Notes: generated by a model not told the origin, from the letters alone. 64,000 nucleotides of DNA from Providencia rettgeri (GCF_013702265.1 NZ_CP059348.1:2294001-2358000), one strand, 5' to 3'. Shown: positions 38,059-48,481, numbered from the stretch's first letter. A program made the numbers and translations.

Positions 38059-38087
38059 TCGCAAACGTTTGCGGAGCCTGATAGAAT
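38059..38087 (+). promoter_or_regulatory. purM promoter with strong PurR operator
   Basis: TCGCAAACGTTTGCGG at 38059-38074 contains the perfect palindrome CGCAAACGTTTGCG and matches the PurR consensus at 14 of 16 positions. It overlaps the -35 position of a -10 box TAGAAT at 38082-38087. PurR with hypoxanthine or guanine would block transcription of purMN. The rest of the upp-purM gap (37822-38138) holds the upp promoter and no gene. Confidence 0.85.
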
Positions 38088-38138
38088 ATCGGCAAATGAA
38101 GTTATCTTTTCCAAAATGCAATTGCCTTGGGGGCCGTA

Positions 38139-39179
38139 GTGACTGATAAAACCTCTCTCAGCTATAAAGATGCCGGTGTTGATATTGATGCAGGTAACGC
38201 ATTGGTTGAACGTATCAAAGGTGTGGTGAAAGAGACTCGCCGTCCAGAAGTGATGGGAGGATTGGGAGGGTTCGGCGCACTGTGTGCCCTGCCACAAAAA
38301 TACCGTGAACCTGTTTTAGTTTCAGGCACTGACGGTGTGGGAACTAAACTACGCCTTGCGATGGACTTAAAACGTCATGAATCCATCGGTATCGATTTAG
38401 TCGCTATGTGTGTCAACGACCTGATTGTTCAAGGTGCTGAGCCACTATTTTTCTTAGACTACTATGCAACCGGTAAGCTTGATGTGGATACCGCTGCAAG
38501 CGTTATCACTGGTATCGCTGAAGGCTGTAAGCAGTCTGGCTGTGCATTAGTCGGTGGTGAAACCGCTGAAATGCCGGGCATGTACCACGGCGAAGATTAT
38601 GATGTTGCTGGCTTCTGTGTGGGTGTTGTTGAGCGCTCTGAAATTATTGATGGCACAAAAGTCAGTGCGGGCGATGCACTGATCGCGTTAGCCTCAAGCG
38701 GCCCTCACTCTAACGGTTATTCATTAGTGCGTAAAATTCTGGAAGTGAGCAAAACCAATCCAGAAACCACGCAATTAGCGGGCAAACCTCTCGCTGATCA
38801 CCTGTTAGAACCAACCCGTATCTATGTTAAAAATGTCTTAGAACTGATCGCTAAAAACGACATTCATGCCATTGCACACATTACGGGCGGCGGCTTCTGG
38901 GAAAATATTCCTCGCGTTTTACCTGACAACACTCAAGCCATCATTGACGGCAACAGCTGGGAATGGCCTGCAGTCTTCGAATGGCTGCAACAAGCGGGCG
39001 ATGTCACCACTCACGAAATGTATCGTACATTTAACTGCGGCGTCGGTATTATCATTGCCCTGCCACAAACCGAAGTTGAGTCTGCATTAAAACTGCTGAC
39101 TGCGTTAGGTGAAAATGCATGGCAGATCGGAACCATTGGCGACTTACCTGCGGGTGAAGAGCAGGTTGTTATCCGCTAA
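38139..39179 (+). CDS. purM: phosphoribosylformylglycinamidine cyclo-ligase
   Basis: 346-residue AIR synthetase; it closes FGAM to aminoimidazole ribonucleotide with ATP. Motifs: [20 protein letters not shown] at the N terminus, GVGTKLRLA near 64, VAMCVNDL near 89, and [11 protein letters not shown] near 144. The start is GTG at 38139, preceded by GGGGGCC and matching E. coli; an in-frame TTG at 38127 would add four residues. It overlaps purN by one base (TAATG), so purMN are translationally coupled. Controlled by the PurR operator upstream. Confidence 0.97.
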   Translation: MTDKTSLSYKDAGVDIDAGNALVERIKGVVKETRRPEVMGGLGGFGALCALPQKYREPVLVSGTDGVGTKLRLAMDLKRHESIGIDLVAMCVNDLIVQGAEPLFFLDYYATGKLDVDTAASVITGIAEGCKQSGCALVGGETAEMPGMYHGEDYDVAGFCVGVVERSEIIDGTKVSAGDALIALASSGPHSNGYSLVRKILEVSKTNPETTQLAGKPLADHLLEPTRIYVKNVLELIAKNDIHAIAHITGGGFWENIPRVLPDNTQAIIDGNSWEWPAVFEWLQQAGDVTTHEMYRTFNCGVGIIIALPQTEVESALKLLTALGENAWQIGTIGDLPAGEEQVVIR

Positions 39180-39817
39180 TGAAAAACATCGTTGTTTTGA
39201 TTTCAGGCAGTGGCAGTAATTTGCAGTCGATTATTGATGCCTGCCAACGCCATGAAATCGATGGGCAAATCGTCGCAGTGATCAGTAATAAAAGCGATGC
39301 TTACGGTTTGGTTCGCGCACAAGAGGCTGGCATTCCAGCCCTTTGTGTTAGCTCAAAAGCGTTCACTGACCGCCAAGCCTACGATGCTGCACTGTTAAAC
39401 GCTATCGAGCAATACCAACCGGATTTAGTGGTCTTGGCTGGTTTTATGCGCATTTTAACCCCTGATTTTGTGAAACATTTCACAGGGAAAATGCTGAATA
39501 TCCACCCTTCTTTACTGCCTAAATATCCGGGGCTGCATACTCATCGACGCGCACTTGAAAATGGCGATAAAGAACACGGCACTTCCGTGCATTTTGTCAC
39601 TGAAGAGCTCGATGGTGGTCCGATTATTTTACAAGGACATGTGCCGGTTTTACCGCAAGACACCGAAGATGATTTGGTTGAACGCGTTAAACTGCAAGAG
39701 CACCTGATTTACCCTCAAGTTATTGCGTGGTTTGTTTCTGGTCGCCTCGTGATGCAAGATGGTAAAGCCCTGCTCGATGGCCAGCCGTTATCGGCAACGG
39801 GCTATCAAGCAAATTAA
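39179..39817 (+). CDS. purN: phosphoribosylglycinamide formyltransferase
   Basis: 212-residue GAR transformylase; it transfers a formyl group from 10-formyl-THF to GAR in purine synthesis. The signature runs LVVLAGFMRILTPDFVKHF near 85, MLNIHPSLLPKYPGLHTH with catalytic Asn and His near 106-108, and HFVTEELDGGPII with the catalytic Asp near 144. Second gene of purMN. Downstream is a perfect stem-loop and then the arsenic operon in opposite orientation. Confidence 0.97.
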   Translation: MKNIVVLISGSGSNLQSIIDACQRHEIDGQIVAVISNKSDAYGLVRAQEAGIPALCVSSKAFTDRQAYDAALLNAIEQYQPDLVVLAGFMRILTPDFVKHFTGKMLNIHPSLLPKYPGLHTHRRALENGDKEHGTSVHFVTEELDGGPIILQGHVPVLPQDTEDDLVERVKLQEHLIYPQVIAWFVSGRLVMQDGKALLDGQPLSATGYQAN

Positions 39818-39841
39818 TGCGCGGTTAGATAAGTTTAAATA

Positions 39842-39877
39842 TATTCGCTCAGATTTGGTGGCAGGTCTGAGCGAATA
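39842..39877. terminator. stem-loop after purN, probable terminator
   Basis: TATTCGCTCAGA and TCTGAGCGAATA form a perfect 12-bp stem around 12 bases, 25 bp past the purN stop. There is no T-run. A second imperfect stem, AGGCGTCTG/CAGACACC, at about 39952-39980 lies nearer arsC. Both probably mark the ends of the converging purMN and ars transcripts. Confidence 0.55.
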
Positions 39878-40001
39878 ACTCAAGTTCAGCCATCTCCCCT
39901 CCGCAAGAAATGTTTTGTCGGGCAACCCGAGAGGTAGTTTTGAGCGGAAAGCAGGCGTCTGAATGAAATAAACAGACACCCGATAATATTAACCTGAAAA
40001 G

Positions 40002-40427
40002 TTATTTCACTCGTTTCCCTATTTCATCAATAACCCTTTCACCATCCTCTTTAGTAAAAGAGCCTTTCTGAGCTTCAGGTAGAATATCCAGCACAACTTC
40101 TGAGGGTCGACAAAGACTTGTACCAAGCGGCGTAACTACAATTGGTCGATTAATCAGGATCGGATGCTGGAGCATAAGATCAATCAACTGCTCATCAGAG
40201 AATTTGTCTTCATCAAGACCCAGCTCCTCATATGGTTCAACGTTCATACGCAGTAATGATCGTACAGAAATCCCCATATCTGAAATTAGTTTAATAAGCT
40301 CATCGCGGGTTGGTGGCACATCAAGATAGTAAATAATCGTCGGTTCATTACCGCTGTTACGTATCATCTCCAGCGTGTTACGTGAAGTGCCACAGGCTGG
40401 ATTGTGATAAATAGTAATGTTGCTCAT
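40002..40427 (-). CDS. arsC: arsenate reductase ArsC (glutaredoxin-dependent)
   Basis: 141-residue plasmid R773-type ArsC; it reduces arsenate to arsenite with glutathione and glutaredoxin. The catalytic Cys12 sits in HNPACGTSRNTL, and the arsenate-binding arginines are present in the regions LLRMN (Arg60), LINRPIVV (Arg94) and SLCRPSEVV (Arg107), so it should be a genuine reductase, unlike yffB and yfgD in this window. It follows arsB by 12 bp in an arsRBC operon. Confidence 0.96.
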   Translation of the reverse strand: MSNITIYHNPACGTSRNTLEMIRNSGNEPTIIYYLDVPPTRDELIKLISDMGISVRSLLRMNVEPYEELGLDEDKFSDEQLIDLMLQHPILINRPIVVTPLGTSLCRPSEVVLDILPEAQKGSFTKEDGERVIDEIGKRVK

Positions 40428-40439
40428 ATCAGTATCTCA

Positions 40440-41729
40440 TTACAAAATGATAGATAGCCGCCACGCTAGCGCGGCCAGAGTAAAAAATAAAACTGGCAAG
40501 GTCATGATAATGCCAATACGGAAGTAATACCCCCACGTGATTGTCATATTTTTCTGAGCCAGTACATGAAGCCATAACAATGTGGCAAGACTGCCTATCG
40601 GGGTAATTTTGGGACCTAAGTCGCAACCAATCACATTGGCGTAAATCATCGCCTCCTTGATAACACCAGTCGCAGCACTTCCGTCTATCGACAGCGCTCC
40701 AATCAGCACCGTCGGCATATTATTCATCATCGACGATAAGAATGCGGTCAGGAAGCCAGTACCGAATGTCGCAGCCCATAAGCCTTTATCCGCCAGTATA
40801 TTGAGTAAGGAAGAAAGATACTCAGTGAGCCCAGCATTACGTAAACCATAGACAACCAAATACATACCCAGCGAGAAAATCACGATCTGCCAAGGCGCAC
40901 CGCGAAGCACTTTCCCAGTATTAATGGCTTGTCCCCTCTTGGCTACCACTAGCAATACCACCGCACCAACGGCTGCTATCGCACTGACAGGGATCCCCAA
41001 CGGCTCCAGAACAAAAAAACCAACTAATAGGAACAGCAGAACAATCCAGCCAGCTCTAAACGTTGCGGGATCCTTAATCGCACTACTAGGTATTCTTAGT
41101 AATGAAACGTCATATCTGGCAGGGATATCGCGGCGGAAGAAGAGATGCAGCATAACCAGAGTAGCAGCAATAGCCGCCAGATTCACAGGAACCATCACGG
41201 AGGCATACTGTGTAAAGCCCAGACCAAAGAAATCCGCTGAAACAATATTGACTAGGTTAGAAACAATCAACGGTAGGCTAGCGGTATCAGCGATGAATCC
41301 TGCCGCCATGACAAATGCCAGTGTTGTTGCCTGACTGAACCCCAGTGCGAGTAACATTGCAATCACAATCGGTGTCAGTATCAAGGCTGCGCCGTCGTTT
41401 GCAAACAGTGCAGCAACAGCAGCGCCAAGCAGGACTATCCAAGTAAACAACAGACGACCGTGCCCTTTTCCCCATCGGGAAACATGCAATGCCGCCCATT
41501 CAAAGAAACCAGATTCATCTAGCAACAAGCTAATGATGATGACCGCAATGAATGCCGCTGTAGCATTCCAGACGATATGCCAGACGACGGGTATATCATC
41601 AAATTGGATCACCCCCGTTCCCAGCGCTAGCACGGCTCCAATACTTGCACTCCAGCCAATACTGAGTCCTCTAGGTTGCCAGATGACTAAAACCAACGTC
41701 AGTATAAAGATACTCCCGGCAAGAAACAT
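40440..41729 (-). CDS. arsB: arsenite efflux permease ArsB
   Basis: 429-residue inner-membrane arsenite/antimonite antiporter, the length of the R773 protein, with about 12 hydrophobic helices. Conserved strings are [21 protein letters not shown] at the N terminus, [15 protein letters not shown] near 115, and [19 protein letters not shown] with [12 protein letters not shown] near 310-365. It expels arsenite made by ArsC using the proton gradient. No arsA ATPase or arsD is present. 45 bp downstream of arsR on the same strand. Confidence 0.96.
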   Translation of the reverse strand: MFLAGSIFILTLVLVIWQPRGLSIGWSASIGAVLALGTGVIQFDDIPVVWHIVWNATAAFIAVIIISLLLDESGFFEWAALHVSRWGKGHGRLLFTWIVLLGAAVAALFANDGAALILTPIVIAMLLALGFSQATTLAFVMAAGFIADTASLPLIVSNLVNIVSADFFGLGFTQYASVMVPVNLAAIAATLVMLHLFFRRDIPARYDVSLLRIPSSAIKDPATFRAGWIVLLFLLVGFFVLEPLGIPVSAIAAVGAVVLLVVAKRGQAINTGKVLRGAPWQIVIFSLGMYLVVYGLRNAGLTEYLSSLLNILADKGLWAATFGTGFLTAFLSSMMNNMPTVLIGALSIDGSAATGVIKEAMIYANVIGCDLGPKITPIGSLATLLWLHVLAQKNMTITWGYYFRIGIIMTLPVLFFTLAALAWRLSIIL

Positions 41730-41774
41730 TTCCAGACTCCTTTATATATGTTTATGTGTATATAATTAAACTTA

Positions 41775-42095
41775 TCAGCAAGAAGTACATGCAGATTTTT
41801 TCAGGCGTTCACGTATATCATCGCGCAGGCAGTGCCATACCGTCGTTACTGTTTCACTAGCCCATGCGGGAATGTGGGGAGAGAGACGATAGTGAATCCA
41901 TTTTCCTTCCCGACGATCTAGCACCAGCCCAGCCTCACGCAGGATGGCCATATGACGAGAAATTTTAGGCTGTGATTCAGTAGTAACCGCACATATATCA
42001 CATACGCACAGTTCACCCGATTCTCTGAGAAGCATGACAATGGCGAGGCGAGTTTCATCCGATAAGATTTTAAAAAGCTGAACAGGTTGTAGCAT
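41775..42095 (-). CDS. arsR: arsenical-resistance repressor ArsR
   Basis: 106-residue winged-helix repressor of the SmtB/ArsR family. The helix-turn-helix is in TESQPKISRHMAILREAGLVLDRREGKW. The As(III)-sensing cysteines are in ELCVCDIC near 30-36. Binding of arsenite or antimonite releases the operator and turns on arsRBC. It also ends in an unusual CTSC. First gene of the operon; a palindrome immediately upstream is the likely operator. Ribosome site ACGGAG. Confidence 0.95.
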   Translation of the reverse strand: MLQPVQLFKILSDETRLAIVMLLRESGELCVCDICAVTTESQPKISRHMAILREAGLVLDRREGKWIHYRLSPHIPAWASETVTTVWHCLRDDIRERLKKSACTSC

Positions 42096-42121
42096 TACTT
42101 ACTCCGTTTAGCACACCAAAT

Positions 42122-42141
42122 ACATATGATATATCATATAT
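42122..42141 (-). promoter_or_regulatory. putative ArsR operator
   Basis: ACATATGATATATCATATAT has the perfect 12-bp palindrome ATGATATATCAT at its centre, 27 bp upstream of the arsR start. Position and AT-rich symmetry fit an ArsR operator overlapping the promoter; binding is inferred. Confidence 0.6.
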
Positions 42142-42288
42142 GTTTATTTTGAAATCATCAAAACATCTCGTAGATGAAAACGTAATTATGGCTTGGTTCT
42201 GCACATGAGTGAGCACTGTAAAGCGAATGACAAGACCTCGCGTTTCAATCCAACCATGAAAAATACGATGGTATTGTCTGACCGATGC

Positions 42289-42513
42289 ATGAAACGATTG
42301 TGTAGAAAAATCAAACACACCTTTAAAGAAAACCGACTTAATCTAGCGTTTTTATTTCTATACTATGTTTATGTTTTCCTTAACGATGTCAAACTACATG
42401 CTAACCACTCCCCCTTAAACAAACTAATCTTCGACAAACTCACCCTCACCCTGCTTTCTGTCATTATTTTATTGCAAATAAGTGGTATCCTTATAACAGC
42501 GCTAAGTAATTAA
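42289..42513 (+). CDS. doubtful small protein with two hydrophobic segments
   Basis: Open frame of 74 codons (longer from 42193 with a non-ATG start). The product would have a basic N terminus and two hydrophobic stretches, NLAFLFLYYVYVFLND and LTLLSVIILLQISGILITAL. No ribosome site precedes any of its starts, and I do not recognise it. It lies between the ars operon and speG. It may be a degraded remnant or noncoding AT-rich DNA. Confidence 0.25.
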   Translation: MKRLCRKIKHTFKENRLNLAFLFLYYVYVFLNDVKLHANHSPLNKLIFDKLTLTLLSVIILLQISGILITALSN

Positions 42514-42573
42514 TTTTCTAGTTGATACTTTCGCCATAAATAGTTTTATAATTAACAACAATCGAGGTGTTTT

Positions 42574-43119
42574 ATGACGACCGGGCAAGCTCATCTGTTT
42601 AAGTTGCGCCCACTTGAGCGTGAAGACTTAGCTTTCATCCACCAGCTGGACAATAACGCCAACATTATGCGTTATTGGTTCGAAGAGCCTTATGAGGCAT
42701 TCGTTGAGCTCAGTGATCTTTACGATAAGCATATTCATGACCAATCCGAGCGCCGCTTTATTGTCGAATCTGACAGTGAAAAAGTCGGTTTAGTCGAGCT
42801 GGTTGAAATTGATTATGTTCACCGTCGTTCTGAATTCCAGATTATCATTGCACCCCGCTATCAAGGCAAAGGGTATGCAAGCCGCGCTGCAAAACTGGCC
42901 ATGGACTACGCTTTTTCAGTGCTCAATTTGTACAAACTTTATCTAATAGTCGATAAAGAAAATGTCAAAGCTATCCATATTTATAATAAACTCGGCTTCC
43001 ACACAGAAGGCGAGCTGATTGACGAATTTTTCGTCAATGGTCGCTACCACACCGCAATCCGTATGTGTGTGTTCCAGCACCAATATTTTGCAATGAAACA
43101 GCAGTCTGAAAACGCGTAA
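42574..43119 (+). CDS. speG: spermidine N1-acetyltransferase
   Basis: 181-residue GNAT enzyme; it acetylates spermidine and spermine to relieve polyamine toxicity. Family-specific strings are [31 protein letters not shown], the spermidine-site region ERRFIVE, the acetyl-CoA loop [22 protein letters not shown] near 100 and [22 protein letters not shown] near 140. Length agrees with E. coli SpeG. Ribosome site GAGGTG. It lies upstream of ppk1 on the same strand, with an 82-bp gap. Confidence 0.96.
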   Translation: MTTGQAHLFKLRPLEREDLAFIHQLDNNANIMRYWFEEPYEAFVELSDLYDKHIHDQSERRFIVESDSEKVGLVELVEIDYVHRRSEFQIIIAPRYQGKGYASRAAKLAMDYAFSVLNLYKLYLIVDKENVKAIHIYNKLGFHTEGELIDEFFVNGRYHTAIRMCVFQHQYFAMKQQSENA

Positions 43120-43201
43120 TATTTCCAAGAATAGCGCGATAGAAGTCAAAGGTGATAATCGGTTTTTTTATCAGCATTAACCAGTCGAATACGGAGCAAC
43201 A

Positions 43202-45271
43202 ATGTCCCAAGAACGCCTCTATCATGAAAAAGAGCTCAGCTGGCTCTCTTTTAACGAACGAGTTCTCCAAGAAGCCGCGGATAAGCGGAACCCTCTTATA
43301 GAACGAATGCGTTTTTTGGGCATTTACTCCAATAACTTAGACGAATTCTATAAAGTCCGTTTTGCGGATGTAAAACGTCGCATCTTAATCAATGAAGAGC
43401 GCGGTTCCGCTAGCGGTGCCCGTCATCTGCTCAAACGCATTCAGTCTAAAGTGGCCAAACAGGAGCAAGAGTTCGACGTTCTCTATAACGACCTGCTCCT
43501 TGAAATGGCACGTAACCAAATATTCTTAATTAACGAGCGTCAAATTTCACCTCGTCAGCAAATTTGGTTACGCCAATACTTTCGCCAAAATCTACGCCAA
43601 CATATCACGCCAATTTTAATCAATCGTGATACTAACTTAGTGGAATTTCTGAAAGACGATTACACCTATCTCGCCGTTGAAATTATTAATGGTGCTGAAG
43701 TGCAATACGCTTTATTGGAGATCCCATCGGATAAAGTTCCGCGTTTTGTTAATCTCCCGCCGGAGATGCCAAAGCGTCGCAAATCAATGATTTTAATTGA
43801 TAATATCCTTCGCTATACCCTTGATGAAATTTTCAAAGGCTTCTTTGACTATGACAAACTCAACGCCTATTCCATGAAAATGACCCGTGATGCGGAATAT
43901 GATATTGCCACGGAGATGGAATCTAGCCTGCTGGAAATTATGTCATCCACGTTAAAACAGCGCTTAACCGCTGAGCCAGTTCGCTTTGTTTATCAACGTG
44001 ATATGCCCGATGAAATGGTCGCGCTGCTACGAGAAAAACTGGGATTATCGAGCGATGACTCGGTGATTGCCGGTGGTCGTTACCATAATTTTAAAGATTT
44101 TATTAACTTCCCGAATGAAGGAAATAAAAACTTACTCAACAAACCGTTACCACGCCTGCGCCACCGCTGGTTTGATAATTTTCGTAACGGATTTGATGCC
44201 ATTCGCGAGCGCGATGTGCTGCTCTACTACCCTTATTACACCTTCGAGCACACATTAGAATTGCTGCGCCAAGCGTCGTTTGACCCGAATGTGTTATCCA
44301 TAAAAATCAATATTTACCGCGTGGCAAAAGATTCTCGCATCATCGACTCCGTGATCCACGCAGCCCACAATGGCAAAAAAGTCACTGTAGTGGTGGAGCT
44401 GCAAGCGCGTTTTGATGAAGCCGCCAATATTCACTGGGCAAAACGCCTGACTGAAGCGGGTGTTCACGTTATCTTCTCCGCGCCGGGGCTTAAAATTCAC
44501 GCCAAGTTATTTATTATCTCCCGCATGGAAGAAGGACAAATTGTTCGCTATGCCCATATCGGTACGGGTAACTTTAACGAGAAAACCGCTCGTCTTTACA
44601 CCGACTATTCATTACTCACCTGTAACGAGCAAATCACCAACGAAGTGCGCCGAGTATTTAGTTTTATTGAAAACCCGTATCGCCCTGTGACTTTCGATAA
44701 TTTGATGGTGTCTCCACAAAATACGCGCACCAAAATCACTGAATTAATTGACCAAGAAATTGCGAATGCTGAAGCTGGGTTGCCTAGTGGCATCACGCTC
44801 AAAATTAATAACTTAGTCGATAAAGAACTGACCGATAAGCTCTACGATGCCTCCAATGCAGGGGTTAAAATTCGCTTGTTAGTGCGTGGCATGTGTTCAC
44901 TCGTCTCAGGGCAACAAGGCTATAGCGAAAATATCCAAGTCACCAGTGTGGTGGACCGATTCTTAGAGCATGACCGCGTTTATGTCTTTACCAACGCTGG
45001 CGATGAAAAAGTGTTTATCTCCTCGGCCGATTGGATGACCCGCAACATTGACTACCGTATCGAGGTGGCTGTTCGTTTGCTGGATCCGCGACTTAAACAG
45101 TTGGTTTTAGATATCCTCGAATTACAGTTCAGTGATACCGTCAAAGCCCGCTTTGTTGACAAAGAACTCAGTAATCATTATGTTCCCCGCGGCAATAAGC
45201 GCAAAATTCGCGCTCAATTAGCTGTTTATGAATTTTTAAAAGCACTCGAAATGCCTGAAACAAGAGCTTGA
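43202..45271 (+). CDS. ppk1: polyphosphate kinase 1
   Basis: 689-residue PPK1; it polymerises ATP gamma-phosphate into inorganic polyphosphate at the inner membrane. N-terminal domain [16 protein letters not shown], head domain, and two PLD-like catalytic domains. The autophosphorylated His is in [13 protein letters not shown] near 434, followed by [22 protein letters not shown], and the second conserved His region is in [10 protein letters not shown] near 591. It is followed by ppx after four bases, the conserved ppk-ppx operon in which synthesis and breakdown of polyphosphate are encoded together. Confidence 0.97.
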   Translation: MSQERLYHEKELSWLSFNERVLQEAADKRNPLIERMRFLGIYSNNLDEFYKVRFADVKRRILINEERGSASGARHLLKRIQSKVAKQEQEFDVLYNDLLLEMARNQIFLINERQISPRQQIWLRQYFRQNLRQHITPILINRDTNLVEFLKDDYTYLAVEIINGAEVQYALLEIPSDKVPRFVNLPPEMPKRRKSMILIDNILRYTLDEIFKGFFDYDKLNAYSMKMTRDAEYDIATEMESSLLEIMSSTLKQRLTAEPVRFVYQRDMPDEMVALLREKLGLSSDDSVIAGGRYHNFKDFINFPNEGNKNLLNKPLPRLRHRWFDNFRNGFDAIRERDVLLYYPYYTFEHTLELLRQASFDPNVLSIKINIYRVAKDSRIIDSVIHAAHNGKKVTVVVELQARFDEAANIHWAKRLTEAGVHVIFSAPGLKIHAKLFIISRMEEGQIVRYAHIGTGNFNEKTARLYTDYSLLTCNEQITNEVRRVFSFIENPYRPVTFDNLMVSPQNTRTKITELIDQEIANAEAGLPSGITLKINNLVDKELTDKLYDASNAGVKIRLLVRGMCSLVSGQQGYSENIQVTSVVDRFLEHDRVYVFTNAGDEKVFISSADWMTRNIDYRIEVAVRLLDPRLKQLVLDILELQFSDTVKARFVDKELSNHYVPRGNKRKIRAQLAVYEFLKALEMPETRA

Positions 45272-45275
45272 TACT

Positions 45276-46808
45276 ATGCCAATTGCCAGTTCATCTACCC
45301 CAAGACCACAAGAAATTGCGGCGATTGACTTGGGTTCAAACAGTTTTCATATGGTTATTGCGCGTATTGTCAATGGAGCACTACAAGTTCTAACCCGTTT
45401 AAAAAAACGTGTTCATCTTGCTGATGGGCTGAGTGATACCAACGAACTCAGTGAAGAAGCCATGGAGCGCGGCTTGGCGTGTTTATCGCTATTTGCTGAG
45501 CGTCTACAAGGCTTCACGCCTGATAACGTCTGTATCGTCGGTACCCATTCATTGCGTGTCGCCACCAACGTTGAAGAATTTTTGCGCCGTGCTAAAGCCA
45601 TTATCCCCTACCCGATTGAGATCATTTCAGGGCAAGAAGAAGCGCGTTTGATTTTTATGGGCGTTGAACACACGCAGCCGGAAAAGGGTCGTAAACTGGT
45701 CATCGATATCGGTGGCGGTTCCACAGAGTTGGTGATTGGCGAGAAATTTGAACCAATTTTAATTGAAAGCCGCCGTATGGGCTGCGTGAGCTTCGCGCGT
45801 CACTATTTCCCTAATGAAACCATTTCCCCAGATAATTTTAATCGCGCCTATTTAGCCGCCTGCTTAAAACTGGAAAGCACCGCTATCCTATTTAAAAAGC
45901 AAGTTTGGGATGTGGCGATGGGAGCCTCCGGCACCATTAAAGCGGTACATGCGGTAATTGTAGAGATGGGCGATCGTGATGGCATTATTACCCGCGAACG
46001 CCTCGAAAAAATCAAACAAGTAGCATTGAAGTACAAAACGTTTAAATCATTAGAAATTCCGGGACTTTCTTCTGATCGTAAACAAGTTTTTGTGCCGGGT
46101 TTAGCTATCTTAATTGCGGTGTTTGATTCCCTCGACATCAAAGAATTGCGACTCTCCGACGGCGCCTTACGTGAAGGTGTTCTCTATGAAATGGAAGGTC
46201 GCTTTCGTCACCAAGATATTCGGCAACGCACTGCATTAAGCCTTGCCGAACACTATAATATCGACCGTGAACAAGCCAAACGGGTTTTGAAAACCATGGA
46301 AGAGCTGTATTATCAATGGCGCCAGCAGAACCCTAAACAGGCCAATCCACAATTAGAATCCATTTTAATTTGGGCGGTTATGCTGCACGAAGTGGGATTG
46401 AGTATTAACCATAGCGGCATGCATCGCCACTCCGCTTATATCTTACAAAACACTAACTTACCGGGATTTAGCCAAGAGCAACAATTACTATTAGCTACAT
46501 TGGTTCGTAATCATCGCCGTGCCATTAAATACGATGAAATCCCTAAGTTTAACTTGTTTAAACGCAAGCAATTTATGCCGTTGATTCAAATTTTGCGCTT
46601 ATCTATCTTATTGAATAATCAGCGCCAATCAACGACAACGCCTTCGTCTATGCGCATTGAAACCGACGAAGGTCATTGGACACTTTTCTTACCTGCGCAG
46701 TATCTCGCCCACAATGCGTTAATGCTGCTCGACCTTGAAAAAGAGAGTGCCTACTGGGAAGAGGTTCCGGGCTGGAAACTCACCATTTGCGCAGAAAATG
46801 AGCCATAG
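45276..46808 (+). CDS. ppx: exopolyphosphatase
   Basis: 510-residue Ppx of the actin-like phosphatase family; it releases phosphate from the ends of long polyphosphate and its relative GppA converts pppGpp. N-terminal [19 protein letters not shown] near 12-30, [15 protein letters not shown] near 143 and [10 protein letters not shown] near 118 form the active site. The C-terminal HD-like domain has [20 protein letters not shown] near 370. Follows ppk1 by 4 bp and shares its transcript. Confidence 0.97.
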   Translation: MPIASSSTPRPQEIAAIDLGSNSFHMVIARIVNGALQVLTRLKKRVHLADGLSDTNELSEEAMERGLACLSLFAERLQGFTPDNVCIVGTHSLRVATNVEEFLRRAKAIIPYPIEIISGQEEARLIFMGVEHTQPEKGRKLVIDIGGGSTELVIGEKFEPILIESRRMGCVSFARHYFPNETISPDNFNRAYLAACLKLESTAILFKKQVWDVAMGASGTIKAVHAVIVEMGDRDGIITRERLEKIKQVALKYKTFKSLEIPGLSSDRKQVFVPGLAILIAVFDSLDIKELRLSDGALREGVLYEMEGRFRHQDIRQRTALSLAEHYNIDREQAKRVLKTMEELYYQWRQQNPKQANPQLESILIWAVMLHEVGLSINHSGMHRHSAYILQNTNLPGFSQEQQLLLATLVRNHRRAIKYDEIPKFNLFKRKQFMPLIQILRLSILLNNQRQSTTTPSSMRIETDEGHWTLFLPAQYLAHNALMLLDLEKESAYWEEVPGWKLTICAENEP

Positions 46809-46982
46809 GCTTAAATGACTCAGAAATGAGTCTGATTTAGAAAATAGAAACAAAAAATAATGATTTGCGGTCAGTGTTGTTTTGTTCTTCTTATTCGAAT
46901 TATGAACAAATTTGATATTTTTTTGGGATCAGCGACAATACTGGGTAGAAGTTTCGTCACCTCGCAGGCGAATTAATTTAAA

Positions 46983-47006
46983 GCGCTTCGGCGCCGAATG
47001 GTTTAA
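46983..47006 (+). promoter_or_regulatory. UUCG hairpin just before the mgtE ribosome site
   Basis: GCGCTTCGGCGC at 46983-46994 forms a 4-bp GC stem capped by the very stable UUCG tetraloop, 11 bases before AAGGA. It could influence translation of mgtE. No known Mg2+ riboswitch architecture is recognisable in the 206-bp gap before mgtE. Confidence 0.35.
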
Positions 47007-47014
47007 GGATTAAC

Positions 47015-48475
47015 ATGTCACAAACTGCTTTTTCAACTGATGCGGCACCAATAATCAATCCGCATTCACAAAGACTGGCGTACATCCGCCAGCAAATACT
47101 GACGTTATTCATGGAAGACGAAGAGTTTGTTCATGCTCTTGTCGAGAAAGACCAACACGTCAGTATGGATGATAAAGCATTTAGTGAAAAAATTAGCACA
47201 GTTAAAGAACTGCTTGTTGACCTCCACACCGCGGATATCGCCGATATTCTTGAAATGCTACCGTACGACGAACGTCTCGCACTGTGGCGCTTAGTCGACA
47301 ACAACGAACGCGGTGAAGTGCTGGTTGAGGCCTCCGTCTCTGTTTGGGACAGCCTGATTAAAGATATGTCAGACCGAGAACTGCTGCGAGCGGTTGCTGG
47401 CTTACATGTGGACGAACAAGCGTATATCGCAGAGCACTTGCCCCGCGATACCATGCGCCGTCTCCTCACCTACTTAGACCCAAGCTTACGCAGCCGTATT
47501 CGTGAAGTTCTCCAATACGCCAAAGACAGCGTTGGGCAGATGATGGATTTCGAATTCGTCACCGTGCGTTCAAACGTCACCCTGAAAACAGTGCAACGCT
47601 ATCTACGCCAACGAGGAAAAATTCCTGAAGCAACGGATAAAATTTTCGTTGTCGATAAAGATAATTATCTGCAAGGCGAATTACCCCTGACCACCATTTT
47701 GATCCAAGCGCCAGAACGTATTGTTGCCGACGTGATGAAAACCGATACCGTCACCTTCTTACCCGATGAAAAAGGGGAAGATGCAGCGAGCGCGTTCGAA
47801 CGTTACGACTTAATTTCTGCCGCGGTTGTGGACAGTAACGGCTTGCTGATGGGGCGTCTAACCGTTGAAGATATCGTTGATAATATCAGCGAAGAAAACG
47901 ATAACAGCATCCGCCGTATGGGGGGGTTAAGTCCTGAAGAGGACGTATTCGCTCCTGTTGGTCAAGCGGTTAAAACCCGTTGGACATGGCTTGCCATTAA
48001 CCTGTGTACCGCTTTCGTCGCTTCCCGTGTTATCGGTGTGTTCGAAGATACGATTTCACAGTTGGTTGCCCTAGCGACCTTAATGCCAATCGTAGCGGGT
48101 ATCGGTGGTAATACGGGTAACCAAACTATTACGATGATTGTCCGTGCCATCGCGTTGCACCAAATTCAGAACGGTAGTTTCTCCTTCCTGATGGTCAGAG
48201 AGCTTGGAGTCGCCTTTATTAACGGGGTGGTTTGGGGCGGTATTATGGGCGTCGTCACCTACCTTCTCTATGGGGATCTCGCTATGGGTGCCGTGATGAC
48301 CCTCGCAATGGTGCTCAACCTCTTGATGGCTGCCATCATGGGTGTTCTGATCCCATTAATTATGATTAAGATGGGTAAAGACCCTGCTATCGGCTCTAGC
48401 GTGATGATCACCGCAATCACTGATACTGGCGGTTTCTTTATCTTCTTAGGGTTAGCTACCCTATTCTTAGTTTAA
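47015..48475 (+). CDS. mgtE: magnesium transporter MgtE
   Basis: 486-residue MgtE-type Mg2+ channel. The cytoplasmic N domain (about 35-160, LHTADIADILEMLPYDERLALW) senses Mg2+, followed by two CBS domains (about 165-290) and a plug helix. The membrane part has five helices from about 310, with the pore-lining P-I-V-A-G-I-G-G-N-T-G-N-Q and Asp-containing SVMITAITDTGGFF segments. Ribosome site AAGGATTAAC. It stands alone downstream of ppk1-ppx and is closed by a stem-loop. Confidence 0.95.
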   Translation: MSQTAFSTDAAPIINPHSQRLAYIRQQILTLFMEDEEFVHALVEKDQHVSMDDKAFSEKISTVKELLVDLHTADIADILEMLPYDERLALWRLVDNNERGEVLVEASVSVWDSLIKDMSDRELLRAVAGLHVDEQAYIAEHLPRDTMRRLLTYLDPSLRSRIREVLQYAKDSVGQMMDFEFVTVRSNVTLKTVQRYLRQRGKIPEATDKIFVVDKDNYLQGELPLTTILIQAPERIVADVMKTDTVTFLPDEKGEDAASAFERYDLISAAVVDSNGLLMGRLTVEDIVDNISEENDNSIRRMGGLSPEEDVFAPVGQAVKTRWTWLAINLCTAFVASRVIGVFEDTISQLVALATLMPIVAGIGGNTGNQTITMIVRAIALHQIQNGSFSFLMVRELGVAFINGVVWGGIMGVVTYLLYGDLAMGAVMTLAMVLNLLMAAIMGVLIPLIMIKMGKDPAIGSSVMITAITDTGGFFIFLGLATLFLV

Positions 48476-48481
48476 CTGCCT

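Noticed and set aside
42070-42318. 82-codon minus-strand frame upstream of arsR
   Set aside because: It runs through the arsR promoter and operator, with no ribosome site or recognisable protein.
46809-47014. Mg2+ riboswitch (M-box) before mgtE
   Set aside because: Only short unrelated stems are visible and the 206-bp gap lacks recognisable M-box architecture.
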